From Pseudomonadota bacterium (lineage in GTDB: Bacteria; Pseudomonadota; Gammaproteobacteria; Steroidobacterales; Steroidobacteraceae): 64,000 bases of DNA. The stretch covers positions 109,293 through 173,292 of the forward strand of contig CAUJHJ010000020.1 of assembly GCA_963204835.1 (NCBI GenBank), in the 5' to 3' direction. This document shows, piece by piece, positions 16,836 to 25,923 of the stretch. A program made the translations under genes and the position numbers. Below the pieces are notes generated by a model, which saw only the letters and a program-made list of their open reading frames with translations, had not been told where the DNA came from and ran no database searches. Within the stretch, counting starts at the first letter, position 1. Every line of letters starts with the position of its first letter.

Positions 16836-16856
16836 GTCTTTGATTATGGCGCGCTT

Positions 16857-16880
16857 GGTGTTGTAGTTGACTACAACACC
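16857..16880. promoter_or_regulatory. Perfect 24-bp palindromic operator of the RND efflux operon
   Basis: Two exact 11-bp arms, GGTGTTGTAGT and ACTACAACACC, flank a TG centre. The right half contains the -35 hexamer of the adjacent promoter, so a bound repressor would block RNA polymerase. Symmetry and position fit a dimeric repressor such as a TetR or BlaI/CopY type, but no such gene is adjacent. Confidence 0.75.
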
Positions 16881-16895
16881 ATATGGCAGTAGCAT
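16867..16895 (+). promoter_or_regulatory. Sigma-70-like promoter of the RND efflux operon
   Basis: The -35 box TTGACT (16867-16872) and the -10 box TAGCAT (16890-16895) are separated by exactly 17 bp. Transcription would start near 16902, about 29 nt before the adaptor gene's ATG. The -35 lies inside the palindromic operator. Confidence 0.6.
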
Positions 16896-16930
16896 CGCCT
16901 CGCCTGATAGTCCAGGGAGGCCGATCCGCC

Positions 16931-18013
16931 ATGCGTACCCCAGTTGCCGCTTGCACACTCGCCGTCGCTCTCGCGACGACCCTCGCCGCCTGCAGCGGCG
17001 CCCCCGCCGGGACGGCCGCCAAGGATGCCGCGCCCGCCATTCCCGTCGAGGTCGCGAAAGTCACCCGCGGCGAGATGCTCGCCCGCTATACCGGCACGGC
17101 CACGCTCGAGGCCGAGGCCGACGCCGAGGTGATCGCGCGCGCCGGCGGTGAAGTCGAGCGGGTGCTCGTGGAGGAAGGCGACCGGGTCCGGGAGGGCCAG
17201 GTGCTCGCGGTGCTCGACGGCCGCCAGTTGCGCCTCGAGGCCGCGCAGGCGCGCGCGCAGTTCGCCAAGGCCGAGCGCGACTATCGGCGCCAACTCGAGC
17301 TGCACCAGAAGGGGCTCGTGTCGGCCGGCGCCTTCGAGGGCCTCAAGTTCGATTTCGAAAACCTGCGCGCGGCCTACGACCTCGCGGAACTGCAGCTGTC
17401 CTACACCGAGATCCGCGCACCGTTCGCGGGCCTCGTCGCCACTCGCCACATCAAGGTGGGCCAGAACGTGGCGCAGGGCGCAAAGACCTTTCGCATCACC
17501 GACCCCACGCCGCTCAAGGCGAGTGTCTTCGTGCCTGAGCGCGAGCTTGCGCGCCTCGCACCCGGCCAGCTCGCCGTGGCGCAGATCGATGCATTGGGCG
17601 GCCGCACGTTTCCCGCGCGTGTGACGCTCGTTTCCCCGGCCATCGATCCCGCCACGGCGACCTTCAAGGTCACGCTGCAGTTCGCCGACGAGGCCGGCGT
17701 GCTGAAGCCGGGCATGTTCGCGCGGGTCGGCATCGTGTTCGAGCGCAAGCCCGCGGCGCTGCAGGTGCCTCGGGTGGCGTTGATCGAGGCCGATGGCGCG
17801 GCCAGCGTGTTCGTCGTTCAGGACGGCAAGGCCCAGCAGCGGGCGGTGACCACCGGGCTCGCCGACGGCGGCCAGATCGAACTCACGCAGGGAGTCACGG
17901 CCGGCGACGACGTGGTGGTGGTCGGCCAGAACGGCCTGAAGAGCGGCAACGCCGTGCGCGTCGTGTCGCTCGAGGCCAAGCCCACCGCAGCGCTGCGCAC
18001 GGCCCTGCGCTGA
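16931..18013 (+). CDS. RND efflux periplasmic adaptor lipoprotein (membrane fusion protein)
   Basis: The adaptor links inner-membrane RND pumps to an outer-membrane channel. The 360-residue protein has a lipoprotein signal with lipobox LAAC and acylated Cys21. It then shows a lipoyl-like half motif (VIARAGGEVERVLVEEGDRVREGQVLAVLD), a helical hairpin (RLEAAQARAQFAKAERDYRRQLEL), the second lipoyl half (YTEIRAPFAGLVATRHIKVGQNVAQG) and a beta-barrel domain with FPARVTLVSPAIDPATATFKV. The ATG at 16931 has a Shine-Dalgarno (GGGAGG) 10 nt upstream; an earlier in-frame ATG at 16883 would spoil the lipoprotein signal. It is the first gene of an operon with two RND pumps. Confidence 0.93.
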   Translation: MRTPVAACTLAVALATTLAACSGAPAGTAAKDAAPAIPVEVAKVTRGEMLARYTGTATLEAEADAEVIARAGGEVERVLVEEGDRVREGQVLAVLDGRQLRLEAAQARAQFAKAERDYRRQLELHQKGLVSAGAFEGLKFDFENLRAAYDLAELQLSYTEIRAPFAGLVATRHIKVGQNVAQGAKTFRITDPTPLKASVFVPERELARLAPGQLAVAQIDALGGRTFPARVTLVSPAIDPATATFKVTLQFADEAGVLKPGMFARVGIVFERKPAALQVPRVALIEADGAASVFVVQDGKAQQRAVTTGLADGGQIELTQGVTAGDDVVVVGQNGLKSGNAVRVVSLEAKPTAALRTALR

Positions 18014-18035
18014 TCCGCGGCGGCAAGGGGGTCCC

Positions 18036-21000
18036 ATGAGCATCGTCGATCTCGCCCTGCGCCGTCGCGTCACTATCGCCATGGCGACGGTGGCGGTCAC
18101 GCTGTTCGGCCTCGTCTCGCTGTCGCGGCTCAAGGTGAACCTGCTGCCGGACCTGTCCTACCCCACGCTGACGATCCGCACCGAGTTGCCGGGCGCGGCG
18201 CCACTCGAGGTGGAGAACCTGATCGCGCGGCCGATCGAGGAGGCGGCCGGCACCATCCGCAATGTGCGCAGCGTGCGCTCGGTTTCGCGCTCCGGTCAGG
18301 CCGATGTGGTGCTCGAGTTCGCCTGGGGCACCGACATGGATTTCGCCGGCATCGAGGTGCGGGAACGCCTCGACCTGCTGCAACTGCCGATCGACGCGCG
18401 GCGTCCGCTGCTGCTGCGCTTCGACCCGTCCACCGAACCCGTGATGCGGCTCGCGCTCGTCGACCTTGCGGCCGCCGGCACGGCGGCCGGCGATGGGCGC
18501 CTCAAGGCGCTGCGCCGCTTCGCCGACGATCGCCTGAAACCCGCGCTCGAGGCAACCGAAGGCTCCGCCGCGGTCAAGGTGAGCGGCGGCTTCGAGGACG
18601 AGATCCACGTCTACGTCGACCAAGACCGGCTCACGCAACTGAAGCTCGATGTGGCGGGCGTGGCGGAGCGCATCGGCGCCGAGAACGTCAACCTCTCGGG
18701 CGGCCGTCTCGAGCAGGGCACGCAGCGCTTCCTCGTGCGCACGCTCAATGAATTCCGCTCGCTCGCGGAGATGGAGAATGCCGTCATCGCGACGGTCGAC
18801 GGCCTGCCGGTCTACATGCGCGACATCGCGCGCGTCGAGCACGGCTATCGCGACCGCACCGCCATCACCCGCCTCGACGGGCGCGAATGCGTCGAGCTCG
18901 CGGTGTACAAGGAGGGCGACGCCAACACCGTGCAGCTCGCGCAGGCGGTGCGCGAGCGGGTGGCGGAACTCGGCAAGTCGCTGCCGGCGGACTCGCAGCT
19001 GCGCACCGTCTACGACCAGTCCACCTTCATCGCGAACTCGGTCAGCGAAGTCAGCGATGCGGCCATCTGGGGCGGCCTGCTCTCGGTGATCGTGCTCTAT
19101 CTCTTCCTGCGCGACGCGCGCGCGACGCTCGTGGCCGGCATCGTGATCCCGGTCACGGTGATCGGCATCTTCGTGCTGATGTACGGCTTCAACCTGACGC
19201 TCAACATCATGTCGCTCGGCGGCATCGCGCTTTCGGTGGGCATGCTGATCGACAACTCCGTCGTGATCCTCGAGGCCATCGCGCGCAAGCGCGACGCCGG
19301 CCTGTCGCCCGTTGAAGCCGCGCGCGCCGGCACCGCCGAAGTGGCGATGGCGGTCACGGCCTCCACCCTGACCACGGTGGCGGTGTTCTTCCCGATGGTC
19401 TTCGTCAGCGGCATCGCCGGGCAACTGTTCCGCGACCAGGCGCTGACCGTCACTTTCGCGCAGGTCCTCTCCCTGCTGGTGAGCCTCACGCTCGTGCCGA
19501 TGATGGCGGCCTGGCGCACGGACACGTCGGAACGCTACCTCCCGCGCGACGGCCTGCGCGCCGAACTCGCCGGGCGCGCCGCCCTTCTTGCCGGACGCGT
19601 ACGCGACATGGGGCGCGCGCTGCGGCCGGGCGAGTTCGGCCGCGCACCTGCCGCACGCGGATTGCGGCGCGTATTCGCCTGGCTCGGCTGGCCCTGGCGC
19701 CTGCTGCTCGTCACCGCCATCCGCCTGCTGCGCGCCAGTGCGGCCGCCTTCGGCGCGCTGTGCGGCCTGCTGCTCGCCCCGGCGGTGCATGTCACGCAAC
19801 GTGGCTTCGAATGGCTCGACCGGCTCTATCCGGCGGCGCTCGACTGGGCGCTGCGCAGGCGCGCGATGGTGCTCGGCGTGGCCCTGTCGCTGCTCGCGGT
19901 CACAGGCTTCGTGCTCGCGCGCCTGCCGACGGAACTGATTCCCCAGCTCGCGCAAGGCGAGTTCAACGTGAAGCTGCGCCTCCCGGCCGGCTCGCCGCTC
20001 GACGGCACCGACCGGGTGCTGCGCGCCGCGCAAGCCGCTGCGCTCGAGCTGCCCGGCCTCGACCAGGCCTACGCGGTCTCGGGCACCGGCAACCGCCTCG
20101 ACGCGAACCCGGTCGATTCCGGTGAGAACATCGGCGAGCTGGCGATCAGGCTGAAACAGCCGGCCGGGCCGCTCGAGGAAGCCGCAGCGATGGAGCGCCT
20201 GCGGCGTGCGCTCGACGCCCTGCCGGGGGTGCAGTACGAATTCACCCGCCCCGCCCTCTTCACCCTCTCGACACCGCTCGAGGTCGTGCTGTCGGGCTAC
20301 GAGCTCGAGCGCCTGCAGGCCGCCGCGTCGGCGGTGCGGGACCGCATGGAGGCGAGCGGTGCCTTCACCGACCTGCGATCCTCGATCGAGGGCGGGCACC
20401 CCGAAATACAGATCCTCTTCGACCAGGACCGCGCCTCGAAACTCGGGCTCGAGGTGCGTGACATCGCCGACCGGGTGGTCTCGAGCCTGCGCGGCGACGT
20501 CGCGACGCGTTACCAGTTGCGCGACCGCAAGATCGACGTGCTCGTGCGCAGCGTCGACACCCGCGATGCCTCGATTGAGGACGTGCGCGGCCTCATCGTG
20601 AACCCGGGCGCCGAGCGCGCCGTGCCGCTCGCCGCGGTTGCGGACGTGCGCCTCGCGATGGGCCCCGCCGAGATCCGGCGCGCCTCGCAGGAACGCGTGG
20701 CAGTGCTGTCGGCGGCGCCCGCGGGCGGCAATCTCGGCGAGGCCGCGGTCGTGGCGCGCGACATACTGGCGGCTGCCGCGCTGCCCGCCGGGGTGACCGG
20801 CGTGGTCACCGGCCAGAGCGAGGAAATGCAGCAGAGCTTCCGCTCGCTGCTGCTGGCCTTCGCGCTCGCGGTCTTCCTCGTCTACCTCGTGATGGCGTCG
20901 CAGTTCGAGTCGCTGCGCCATCCCTTCGTGATCCTCTTCACCATACCGATGGGGCTGATCGGCGCCGTGTGGGGTCTCGCGCTCACCGGCACGACCGTCA

Positions 21001-21368
21001 ACGCGGTGGCCTTCATCGGCCTCATCCTGCTCGCCGGCATCGTCGTCAACAATGCGATCGTGCTGCTCGATGCGGTGAACCAGGCGCGCGAGCGGGGACT
21101 TGCGCGCCACGACGCGCTGGTGCTCGCGGGCCGCACGCGCCTGCGGCCGATCCTCATCACGAGCGTCAGCACGATCCTCGGCCTCGTGCCCATGGCGCTC
21201 GGCCTCGGCGAGGGCGCGGAGGTGCGCCGCCCAATGGCCATCACGGTCATCGGCGGCATGCTGGTCGCGACGGTGCTCACGCTGATCGTGATCCCGGTGC
21301 TCTACACGCTGCTCGACCGGCGCGAGCGCCCCGCGCCGGCGGGCGCACTGGCGGCGCCGCCCGCATGA
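18036..21368 (+). CDS. RND (HAE-1/AcrB-like) efflux pump, inner-membrane subunit 1, with enlarged central loop
   Basis: The 1110-residue protein has the RND layout: TM1 at about 10-30, a first periplasmic domain, TM2-TM6, a central cytoplasmic loop, TM7, a second periplasmic domain and TM8-TM12. The proton-relay helix reads GMLIDNSVVILE near 402-413, with one Asp conserved and the second replaced by Asn, as in many HAE pumps. The loop between TM6 and TM7 (about 491-596) is near 105 residues. It is arginine-rich and contains a hydrophobic stretch (LLLVTAIRLLRASAAAFGAL), well over the 40 or so of AcrB. The stop overlaps the second pump gene by 4 bp. An MdtABC-like pair is likely; substrates are unknown. 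Confidence 0.92.
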   Translation: MSIVDLALRRRVTIAMATVAVTLFGLVSLSRLKVNLLPDLSYPTLTIRTELPGAAPLEVENLIARPIEEAAGTIRNVRSVRSVSRSGQADVVLEFAWGTDMDFAGIEVRERLDLLQLPIDARRPLLLRFDPSTEPVMRLALVDLAAAGTAAGDGRLKALRRFADDRLKPALEATEGSAAVKVSGGFEDEIHVYVDQDRLTQLKLDVAGVAERIGAENVNLSGGRLEQGTQRFLVRTLNEFRSLAEMENAVIATVDGLPVYMRDIARVEHGYRDRTAITRLDGRECVELAVYKEGDANTVQLAQAVRERVAELGKSLPADSQLRTVYDQSTFIANSVSEVSDAAIWGGLLSVIVLYLFLRDARATLVAGIVIPVTVIGIFVLMYGFNLTLNIMSLGGIALSVGMLIDNSVVILEAIARKRDAGLSPVEAARAGTAEVAMAVTASTLTTVAVFFPMVFVSGIAGQLFRDQALTVTFAQVLSLLVSLTLVPMMAAWRTDTSERYLPRDGLRAELAGRAALLAGRVRDMGRALRPGEFGRAPAARGLRRVFAWLGWPWRLLLVTAIRLLRASAAAFGALCGLLLAPAVHVTQRGFEWLDRLYPAALDWALRRRAMVLGVALSLLAVTGFVLARLPTELIPQLAQGEFNVKLRLPAGSPLDGTDRVLRAAQAAALELPGLDQAYAVSGTGNRLDANPVDSGENIGELAIRLKQPAGPLEEAAAMERLRRALDALPGVQYEFTRPALFTLSTPLEVVLSGYELERLQAAASAVRDRMEASGAFTDLRSSIEGGHPEIQILFDQDRASKLGLEVRDIADRVVSSLRGDVATRYQLRDRKIDVLVRSVDTRDASIEDVRGLIVNPGAERAVPLAAVADVRLAMGPAEIRRASQERVAVLSAAPAGGNLGEAAVVARDILAAAALPAGVTGVVTGQSEEMQQSFRSLLLAFALAVFLVYLVMASQFESLRHPFVILFTIPMGLIGAVWGLALTGTTVNAVAFIGLILLAGIVVNNAIVLLDAVNQARERGLARHDALVLAGRTRLRPILITSVSTILGLVPMALGLGEGAEVRRPMAITVIGGMLVATVLTLIVIPVLYTLLDRRERPAPAGALAAPPA

Positions 21369-24300
21369 TCCACACGAACTTCGCGCTGCGCCGGCCCGTC
21401 ACGACGGTGATGATCTTCGCCGCCGTCGCCACGATCGGCGCGCTCGCGGCGAAACTGCTGCCGCTCGAGCAGTTCCCCGACATCACCTTCCCGTTCATGG
21501 GCGTCACGATCCCCTACCCCGGCTCGACGCCGGAGGAGATCGAGGAGGAGATCACCCGCCCGGTCGAGGACGCGCTCGCCACCTTGCCGGGCATCCGCGA
21601 GATCCGCTCGCGCTCGGAAAGCGACCAGTCCAGCTTCGAGATCGAGTTCGACTGGGGCACCGACGTCGACGCCGCCGGCTTCGAGGTGCGCACCAAGCTC
21701 GATGCGATCCGCCACGACCTGCCCGAGGCGGCGAACCGCATCCTGATGTTCACGGCCTCGAGCGCCGACCAGGCGATCCTGACGATCCGGCTGTCGGCCG
21801 ACAGCGACCTGTCGTCCCAGTACGAGTTGCTCGAACGCGCGCTCAAGAAGCCGATCGAGCGCATCGACGGGGTCGCCCGCGTGGAACTCGCCGGCGTCGA
21901 GCCGCGCGAAGTGCGCGTGCTGGTGAGCGCCGACCGGGCCGCCGCCCACCGCTACGACCTGCGCGACCTCGTGCGCCGGCTGCAGCGCGCGAATTTCTCG
22001 GTGAGCGCAGGCCAGCTCACGGACCGCGGCCAACGCTTCCAGGTGCGGCCGATCGGCGAACTGCGCTCGCTCGACGAGATCCGCAACCTCGTGATCGGCC
22101 CCGACCTGCGCCTCGGCGACATCGCCGATGTCGCGCTCGTCAGCCCGGAGCTCACCGTGCGCCGGCACCTCGACGGCCGGCCCGCCGTCGGGCTCGACGT
22201 CTTCAAGTCAACACAGGCCAACGTGATCCAGGTCGCGGATGCGGTCCTCGCGGTCGTCGAGCGGGCGCGCGAACTGCCACAGATGCAGGGCGTGACGATT
22301 TTCGTGATCGACAACCAGGCGACTTCGATCCGCAATTCGCTCGCCGATGTCGGCGAGGCCGGCCTGATCGGCGCCTCGCTTGCGCTGCTCGTGCTGTTCC
22401 TCTTCCTGCGTCATTGGCCGACGACCCTGATCGTGAGCCTCGCGGTGCCGCTGTCGCTGCTCGTGACGCTCGCCGCGATGTACTTCCTCGGCCTCTCGAT
22501 CAACGTCATGTCGATGATGGGCATGATGCTCGCCATCGGCATGCTGGTGGACAACGCGGTGGTGGTCACCGAAAGCGTCTTCCGCCACCGGCAACTCGAC
22601 CCGGCCAACCCCGGGGCGGCCACCCTCGCCGGGGTGCGCGAGGTCGGCATCGCGACGCTCGCGGGCACGGCCACCTGCGTCGTGGTGTTCCTGCCGATCC
22701 TGTTCGGCGAACGCAACCAGATCACGATCTTCCTCACCCACGTCGCGATCCCGATCGTCGTGGCGATGTGCGCCTCGCTCGTGATCGCGCAGACCATCGT
22801 GCCGATGCTCACCGCGCACTTCCCGGCACCGCCGCCGATCGCGCACGGCAGCTACTTCGCGCGCCTGCAGGACCGCTACGTGGCGCTGCTGCGCGCCGCG
22901 CTGACCCGGTCGCGCCGGGCAGCCGCGGCGCTCGCGGCCCTGCTGCTCGCGACCGTCGGCCTGGTCGCGGCCTCGAGCGCCCTGCCGGACAAGCTGCTGC
23001 GCTTCGACATGTTCCCGCAGGATGCGGGGCGCGAGCTGGTGCTCGACTACCGGCTCGAGGGCAACCACCCGATCGAGCGCGTGGAGGCCGCCGTCAATAC
23101 GGTGGAGGCCTATCTCGCGGGGCACCGCGAGCAGTTCGACATCGAGAGCCTGTACTCGCGCTATGACGCGGCGAGCGCCACCACGGTCCTGATCCTGGCC
23201 CCCAAGGAATCCATGCGGGTGCGCGCCTCCGAGACGATGCGCCTCGCGAGCGCCGGCATGCCCGAGATCCTGATCGGCAAGCCGACCTTCAGCCTCGACG
23301 GCCAGGGCCAGTCGGGCGGCTTCTCGCTGCGTCTGACGGGCGAGTCGACCGAGCGCCTGGCCGGACTCGCAACCGACGTCGCGCACGCGCTGCGCGGCAT
23401 CGAGGGCCTGACCTCGATCCGCTCGGAGGCGCGCGACGGCGACGACGAGGTGCGCATCGGGGTCGATCAGGACCGAGCCGCCGCGCTCGGCCTGACGCCG
23501 CGTGCGGCGGCGTTGACCATCGCCGCGGCACTGCGCGGCGACCGCCTGCGGGAGTTCCGCTCGGCCGACCGCGAGCTGACCCTGCGGCTCGCATTCCGCG
23601 ATTCCGATCGCCAGGACGTGGCCGACCTCGCGCGCCTGCCGCTCTACCTGTCCTCGGGCGAGCGCATCGACCTCGGCAGCATCGCGAGTTTCACCATCGA
23701 GAAGGGGCCGCGCGTCATCCAGCGCGTGAACCGGCTGACCTCGGTGACGCTCGGCGGCGTGATCGGCGAGGGAGCCACGCTGCCGGTGGTGAAAGAGCGC
23801 GTCGAGCGCATGATGGCCGCGTACCAGTTGCCGCCCGGCTACTCCTGGGAGTTCGGCCGCGGCGTGCAGCAGGACGACGACGGCACGCAGACGATGGTCT
23901 TCAACCTGCTGTTCGCGATCGCGATGATCTATCTCGTCATGGCCGCGGTGTTCGAATCGACCATCTTGCCGGTCTCGATCGTGACCTCGATCCTGATGGC
24001 GGCGATCGGCGTCGTCTGGACCCTGTTCGTGACCCGCACGACCTTCACGTTCATGGCGCTCATCGGCATCCAGATCCTGATGGGTGTCGTGGTCAACATC
24101 GGCATCGTGCTCGTGGCGCACATCAACGACCTGCGAAATGCGGGCGCCGCTCGCCTCGATGCCATCCTGCAGGCGAGCCGCGACCGGCTGCGCCCGATCC
24201 TGATGACCACGCTGACCGCATCGCTCGCGCTCGCGCCGCTGGCGCTCGGCGACGCCCAGCTCGCCGTCGGGATCGCCGGCCCCTCGTATGCGCCGATGGC

Positions 24301-24451
24301 GCGCGCGATCATGGGGGGGCTGGTGTTCGGCGCCGCGACTTCGCTGCTGGCCGTGCCGGTGTTCTACCAGTGGCTCGACGACGCCATCGTCGCGACGCGG
24401 CGCTTCCTCGCACGCACACGCACGGGCGCGGTCAGCGCAACACGACCCTGA
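21365..24451 (+). CDS. RND (HAE-1/AcrB-like) efflux pump, inner-membrane subunit 2
   Basis: The 1028-residue pump has normal RND length and order. It starts MIHTNFALRRPVTTVMIF, with a first periplasmic domain (FPFMGVTIPYPGSTPEEIEEE), the relay helix GMLVDNAVVVTE in TM4, and a C-terminal bundle ending in LLAVPVFYQWLDD. It begins with ATG overlapping the stop of the first pump gene. Two different RND subunits in one operon recall MdtB/MdtC, which assemble as mixed trimers; that is an inference here. No outer-membrane factor gene follows, so the complex would have to recruit a TolC-like protein encoded elsewhere. The end overlaps a convergent gene by 20 bp. Confidence 0.93.
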   Translation: MIHTNFALRRPVTTVMIFAAVATIGALAAKLLPLEQFPDITFPFMGVTIPYPGSTPEEIEEEITRPVEDALATLPGIREIRSRSESDQSSFEIEFDWGTDVDAAGFEVRTKLDAIRHDLPEAANRILMFTASSADQAILTIRLSADSDLSSQYELLERALKKPIERIDGVARVELAGVEPREVRVLVSADRAAAHRYDLRDLVRRLQRANFSVSAGQLTDRGQRFQVRPIGELRSLDEIRNLVIGPDLRLGDIADVALVSPELTVRRHLDGRPAVGLDVFKSTQANVIQVADAVLAVVERARELPQMQGVTIFVIDNQATSIRNSLADVGEAGLIGASLALLVLFLFLRHWPTTLIVSLAVPLSLLVTLAAMYFLGLSINVMSMMGMMLAIGMLVDNAVVVTESVFRHRQLDPANPGAATLAGVREVGIATLAGTATCVVVFLPILFGERNQITIFLTHVAIPIVVAMCASLVIAQTIVPMLTAHFPAPPPIAHGSYFARLQDRYVALLRAALTRSRRAAAALAALLLATVGLVAASSALPDKLLRFDMFPQDAGRELVLDYRLEGNHPIERVEAAVNTVEAYLAGHREQFDIESLYSRYDAASATTVLILAPKESMRVRASETMRLASAGMPEILIGKPTFSLDGQGQSGGFSLRLTGESTERLAGLATDVAHALRGIEGLTSIRSEARDGDDEVRIGVDQDRAAALGLTPRAAALTIAAALRGDRLREFRSADRELTLRLAFRDSDRQDVADLARLPLYLSSGERIDLGSIASFTIEKGPRVIQRVNRLTSVTLGGVIGEGATLPVVKERVERMMAAYQLPPGYSWEFGRGVQQDDDGTQTMVFNLLFAIAMIYLVMAAVFESTILPVSIVTSILMAAIGVVWTLFVTRTTFTFMALIGIQILMGVVVNIGIVLVAHINDLRNAGAARLDAILQASRDRLRPILMTTLTASLALAPLALGDAQLAVGIAGPSYAPMARAIMGGLVFGAATSLLAVPVFYQWLDDAIVATRRFLARTRTGAVSATRP

Positions 24452-25478
24452 AGAGGTCCCAGGTGTCCTCGGCGAGGACGTTCGGCAGGCGCGAGGCACT
24501 GGCGCCCTGCGCGCCGCGCTCGAGCACGTCGCCCTCGGCCATGCCGATCGAGTCAGGGGTCGGCACCGTGTCGGTGCCGTCCCGGTAGCGCGCGAGCTCC
24601 CGCAGGCGATCGGTGCGTTCGCGCAGCTCCTGCGACAGGCGCGAACGCTGCTGCAACACGGATCGCGCCCGCGCGATGTCCGCCATCAGCCGTTCGCATT
24701 CCTCGCGCGTGCCGTAGTCGTCCATCGCCTCGCGCCGCGCGGCCGCATCGCGCGCGAGGGCCACGAGCGGGGTGCGTGCGAGGCGCAGGCAAAGGAGCTC
24801 GGCGTAACCGATCGCGGCGAGGTTGATCGCGCGGCGCGCGCCAACGGACAGGCCGGGAAAATCCGTTGCCTGACCCGAGTCGAAGGCGTCGTGGGCGCCG
24901 CGGGCCTGTTCGAGCGCGGCGCCCGCGGCTTTCGCGTTCGCCTCGAGCGCATGCAGCCGCCGCGTGTACTCGCGCCGCTGGAAGAAATGCCAGGGTCTCG
25001 TCAGCGACGCGAGGCGCCGCTGCGTCTCGCCATGGCGCGCCTTCGCCTCGGCAGCCACGGTCTCGGCCTCGCGCAGCTGCGCCTCGAGCGCCTGCCGCTG
25101 CGCGAACTGGCGGCGATTCGACTCGGCATGGTGCTGCCGGCGTTCCCTTTCCTCCTGCTGGCGCACGAGGTCGGCGACCAGCTGCGCGATGAGCTCGCGG
25201 CCGAGCCCCCAGAAGCCTCGCAACTGGTAGAACACCAGCGTCGGCCAGGCGCCCTCGGGAAGGGCAAGCCGGGCCTCGAGCGCCTCGAGCATTTCCTGCA
25301 CGCGCGCGGTCGCACCCTCCTGCTGCTTCAGGCGATCGCCCAGCCGGTGGATTTCGTCCTGCAGCGAGCCGTAGGCCTTCTTCAGCTCGGCGCGGTTGCG
25401 GAACAGCTGCACGACCCGCTGCTCCTCGGCCTCCTTCTCCGGCTCGCGGCCGAAGCGCAGGCTGCCGAGCGCCTTCAT
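24432..25478 (-). CDS. Coiled-coil protein of unknown function
   Basis: The 348-residue protein is rich in Ala, Arg, Glu and Leu. Predicted coiled coils lie at about 18-75 (EEQRVVQLFRNRAELKKAYG, then EIHRLGDRLKQQEGA) and about 110-205 (VADLVRQQEERERRQ, EAQLREAETVAAEAKARHGE). A less charged C-terminal half follows (INLAAIGYAELLCLRLA; RLMADIARARSVLQQRSRLSQEL). It has no signal peptide or membrane segment. I do not recognise the family. The start is the ATG that overlaps the YqiB-like gene's stop (ATGA), so the two are coupled. Its 3' end overlaps the convergent RND pump by 20 bp. Confidence 0.7.
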   Translation of the reverse strand: MKALGSLRFGREPEKEAEEQRVVQLFRNRAELKKAYGSLQDEIHRLGDRLKQQEGATARVQEMLEALEARLALPEGAWPTLVFYQLRGFWGLGRELIAQLVADLVRQQEERERRQHHAESNRRQFAQRQALEAQLREAETVAAEAKARHGETQRRLASLTRPWHFFQRREYTRRLHALEANAKAAGAALEQARGAHDAFDSGQATDFPGLSVGARRAINLAAIGYAELLCLRLARTPLVALARDAAARREAMDDYGTREECERLMADIARARSVLQQRSRLSQELRERTDRLRELARYRDGTDTVPTPDSIGMAEGDVLERGAQGASASRLPNVLAEDTWDLFRVVLR

Positions 25479-25858
25479 GTGAAGCGGTGGCCGCGGTCGG
25501 CGCAGTACTCGAGCCACTTGTTGAGGAACATGTTGCGGGCCCAACGCTCGCGCGTGCCCTCGCCCGCACCCTGCGCCTCGGCGACATGGGCGTCGTGGTA
25601 GACACGCACCCGCAGCTCGGGCAGCGCGAGCGGCGCGTAGGTCAGCTCGATGGTGGTCGTGTAGCGGGAACGATCCACGGTGCGCAGGTTCAGGTCGCAG
25701 TCGCCGTCGACCCTCGACACCGCGGCATCGGCCAGGGCGCAGGGGTTGCCCGCCAGCCAGCCAAGGCGCAGGTAATTGCTTTCGTACAGCGCCATCAGCG
25801 CGACGAAGCTTTGCGGCCGGGCACGCCAGGAGACCGTGGCAAGCGCGTCAGTCTGCAT
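25475..25858 (-). CDS. DUF1249 / YqiB-like protein
   Basis: The 127-residue protein has the features of the YqiB/DUF1249 family: YESNYLRLGWL near the N-terminus, a central beta-rich part (RYTTTIELTYAP), the conserved LRVRVYHDAHVAEAQG, and the C-terminal NMFLNKWLEYCADRGH. In E. coli the gene sits near parE and cpdA, but no function is settled. Here it precedes and overlaps a coiled-coil gene. The 65 bp between it and ppsR hold no convincing terminator. Confidence 0.85.
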   Translation of the reverse strand: MQTDALATVSWRARPQSFVALMALYESNYLRLGWLAGNPCALADAAVSRVDGDCDLNLRTVDRSRYTTTIELTYAPLALPELRVRVYHDAHVAEAQGAGEGTRERWARNMFLNKWLEYCADRGHRFT

Positions 25859-25923
25859 GCCGGGCGACTATAGCGCAGGCGGATGCCGAGGCAAGGGACC
25901 GGGTGGCGGGGATGTGACCGCCC

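Noticed and set aside
14718..16958. Open frame of 746 codons antisense to prc
   Set aside because: It is His/Arg/Val/Glu-rich shadow sequence opposite a clear Prc protease.
19588..19938. Separate small gene within the RND central loop
   Set aside because: The frame is out of phase with the pump, and the pump frame runs unbroken with hydrophobic and charged pattern through this stretch.
17895..21110. Open frame of 1071 codons antisense to the first RND pump
   Set aside because: The sense frame is an unmistakable RND pump. The antisense frame is His/Arg/Asp-rich low-complexity sequence, as expected when strongly GC-biased wobble positions suppress stops.
22208..24499. Open frame of 763 codons antisense to the second RND pump
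   Set aside because: It is Arg/His/Asp-rich shadow sequence opposite a clear pump gene.
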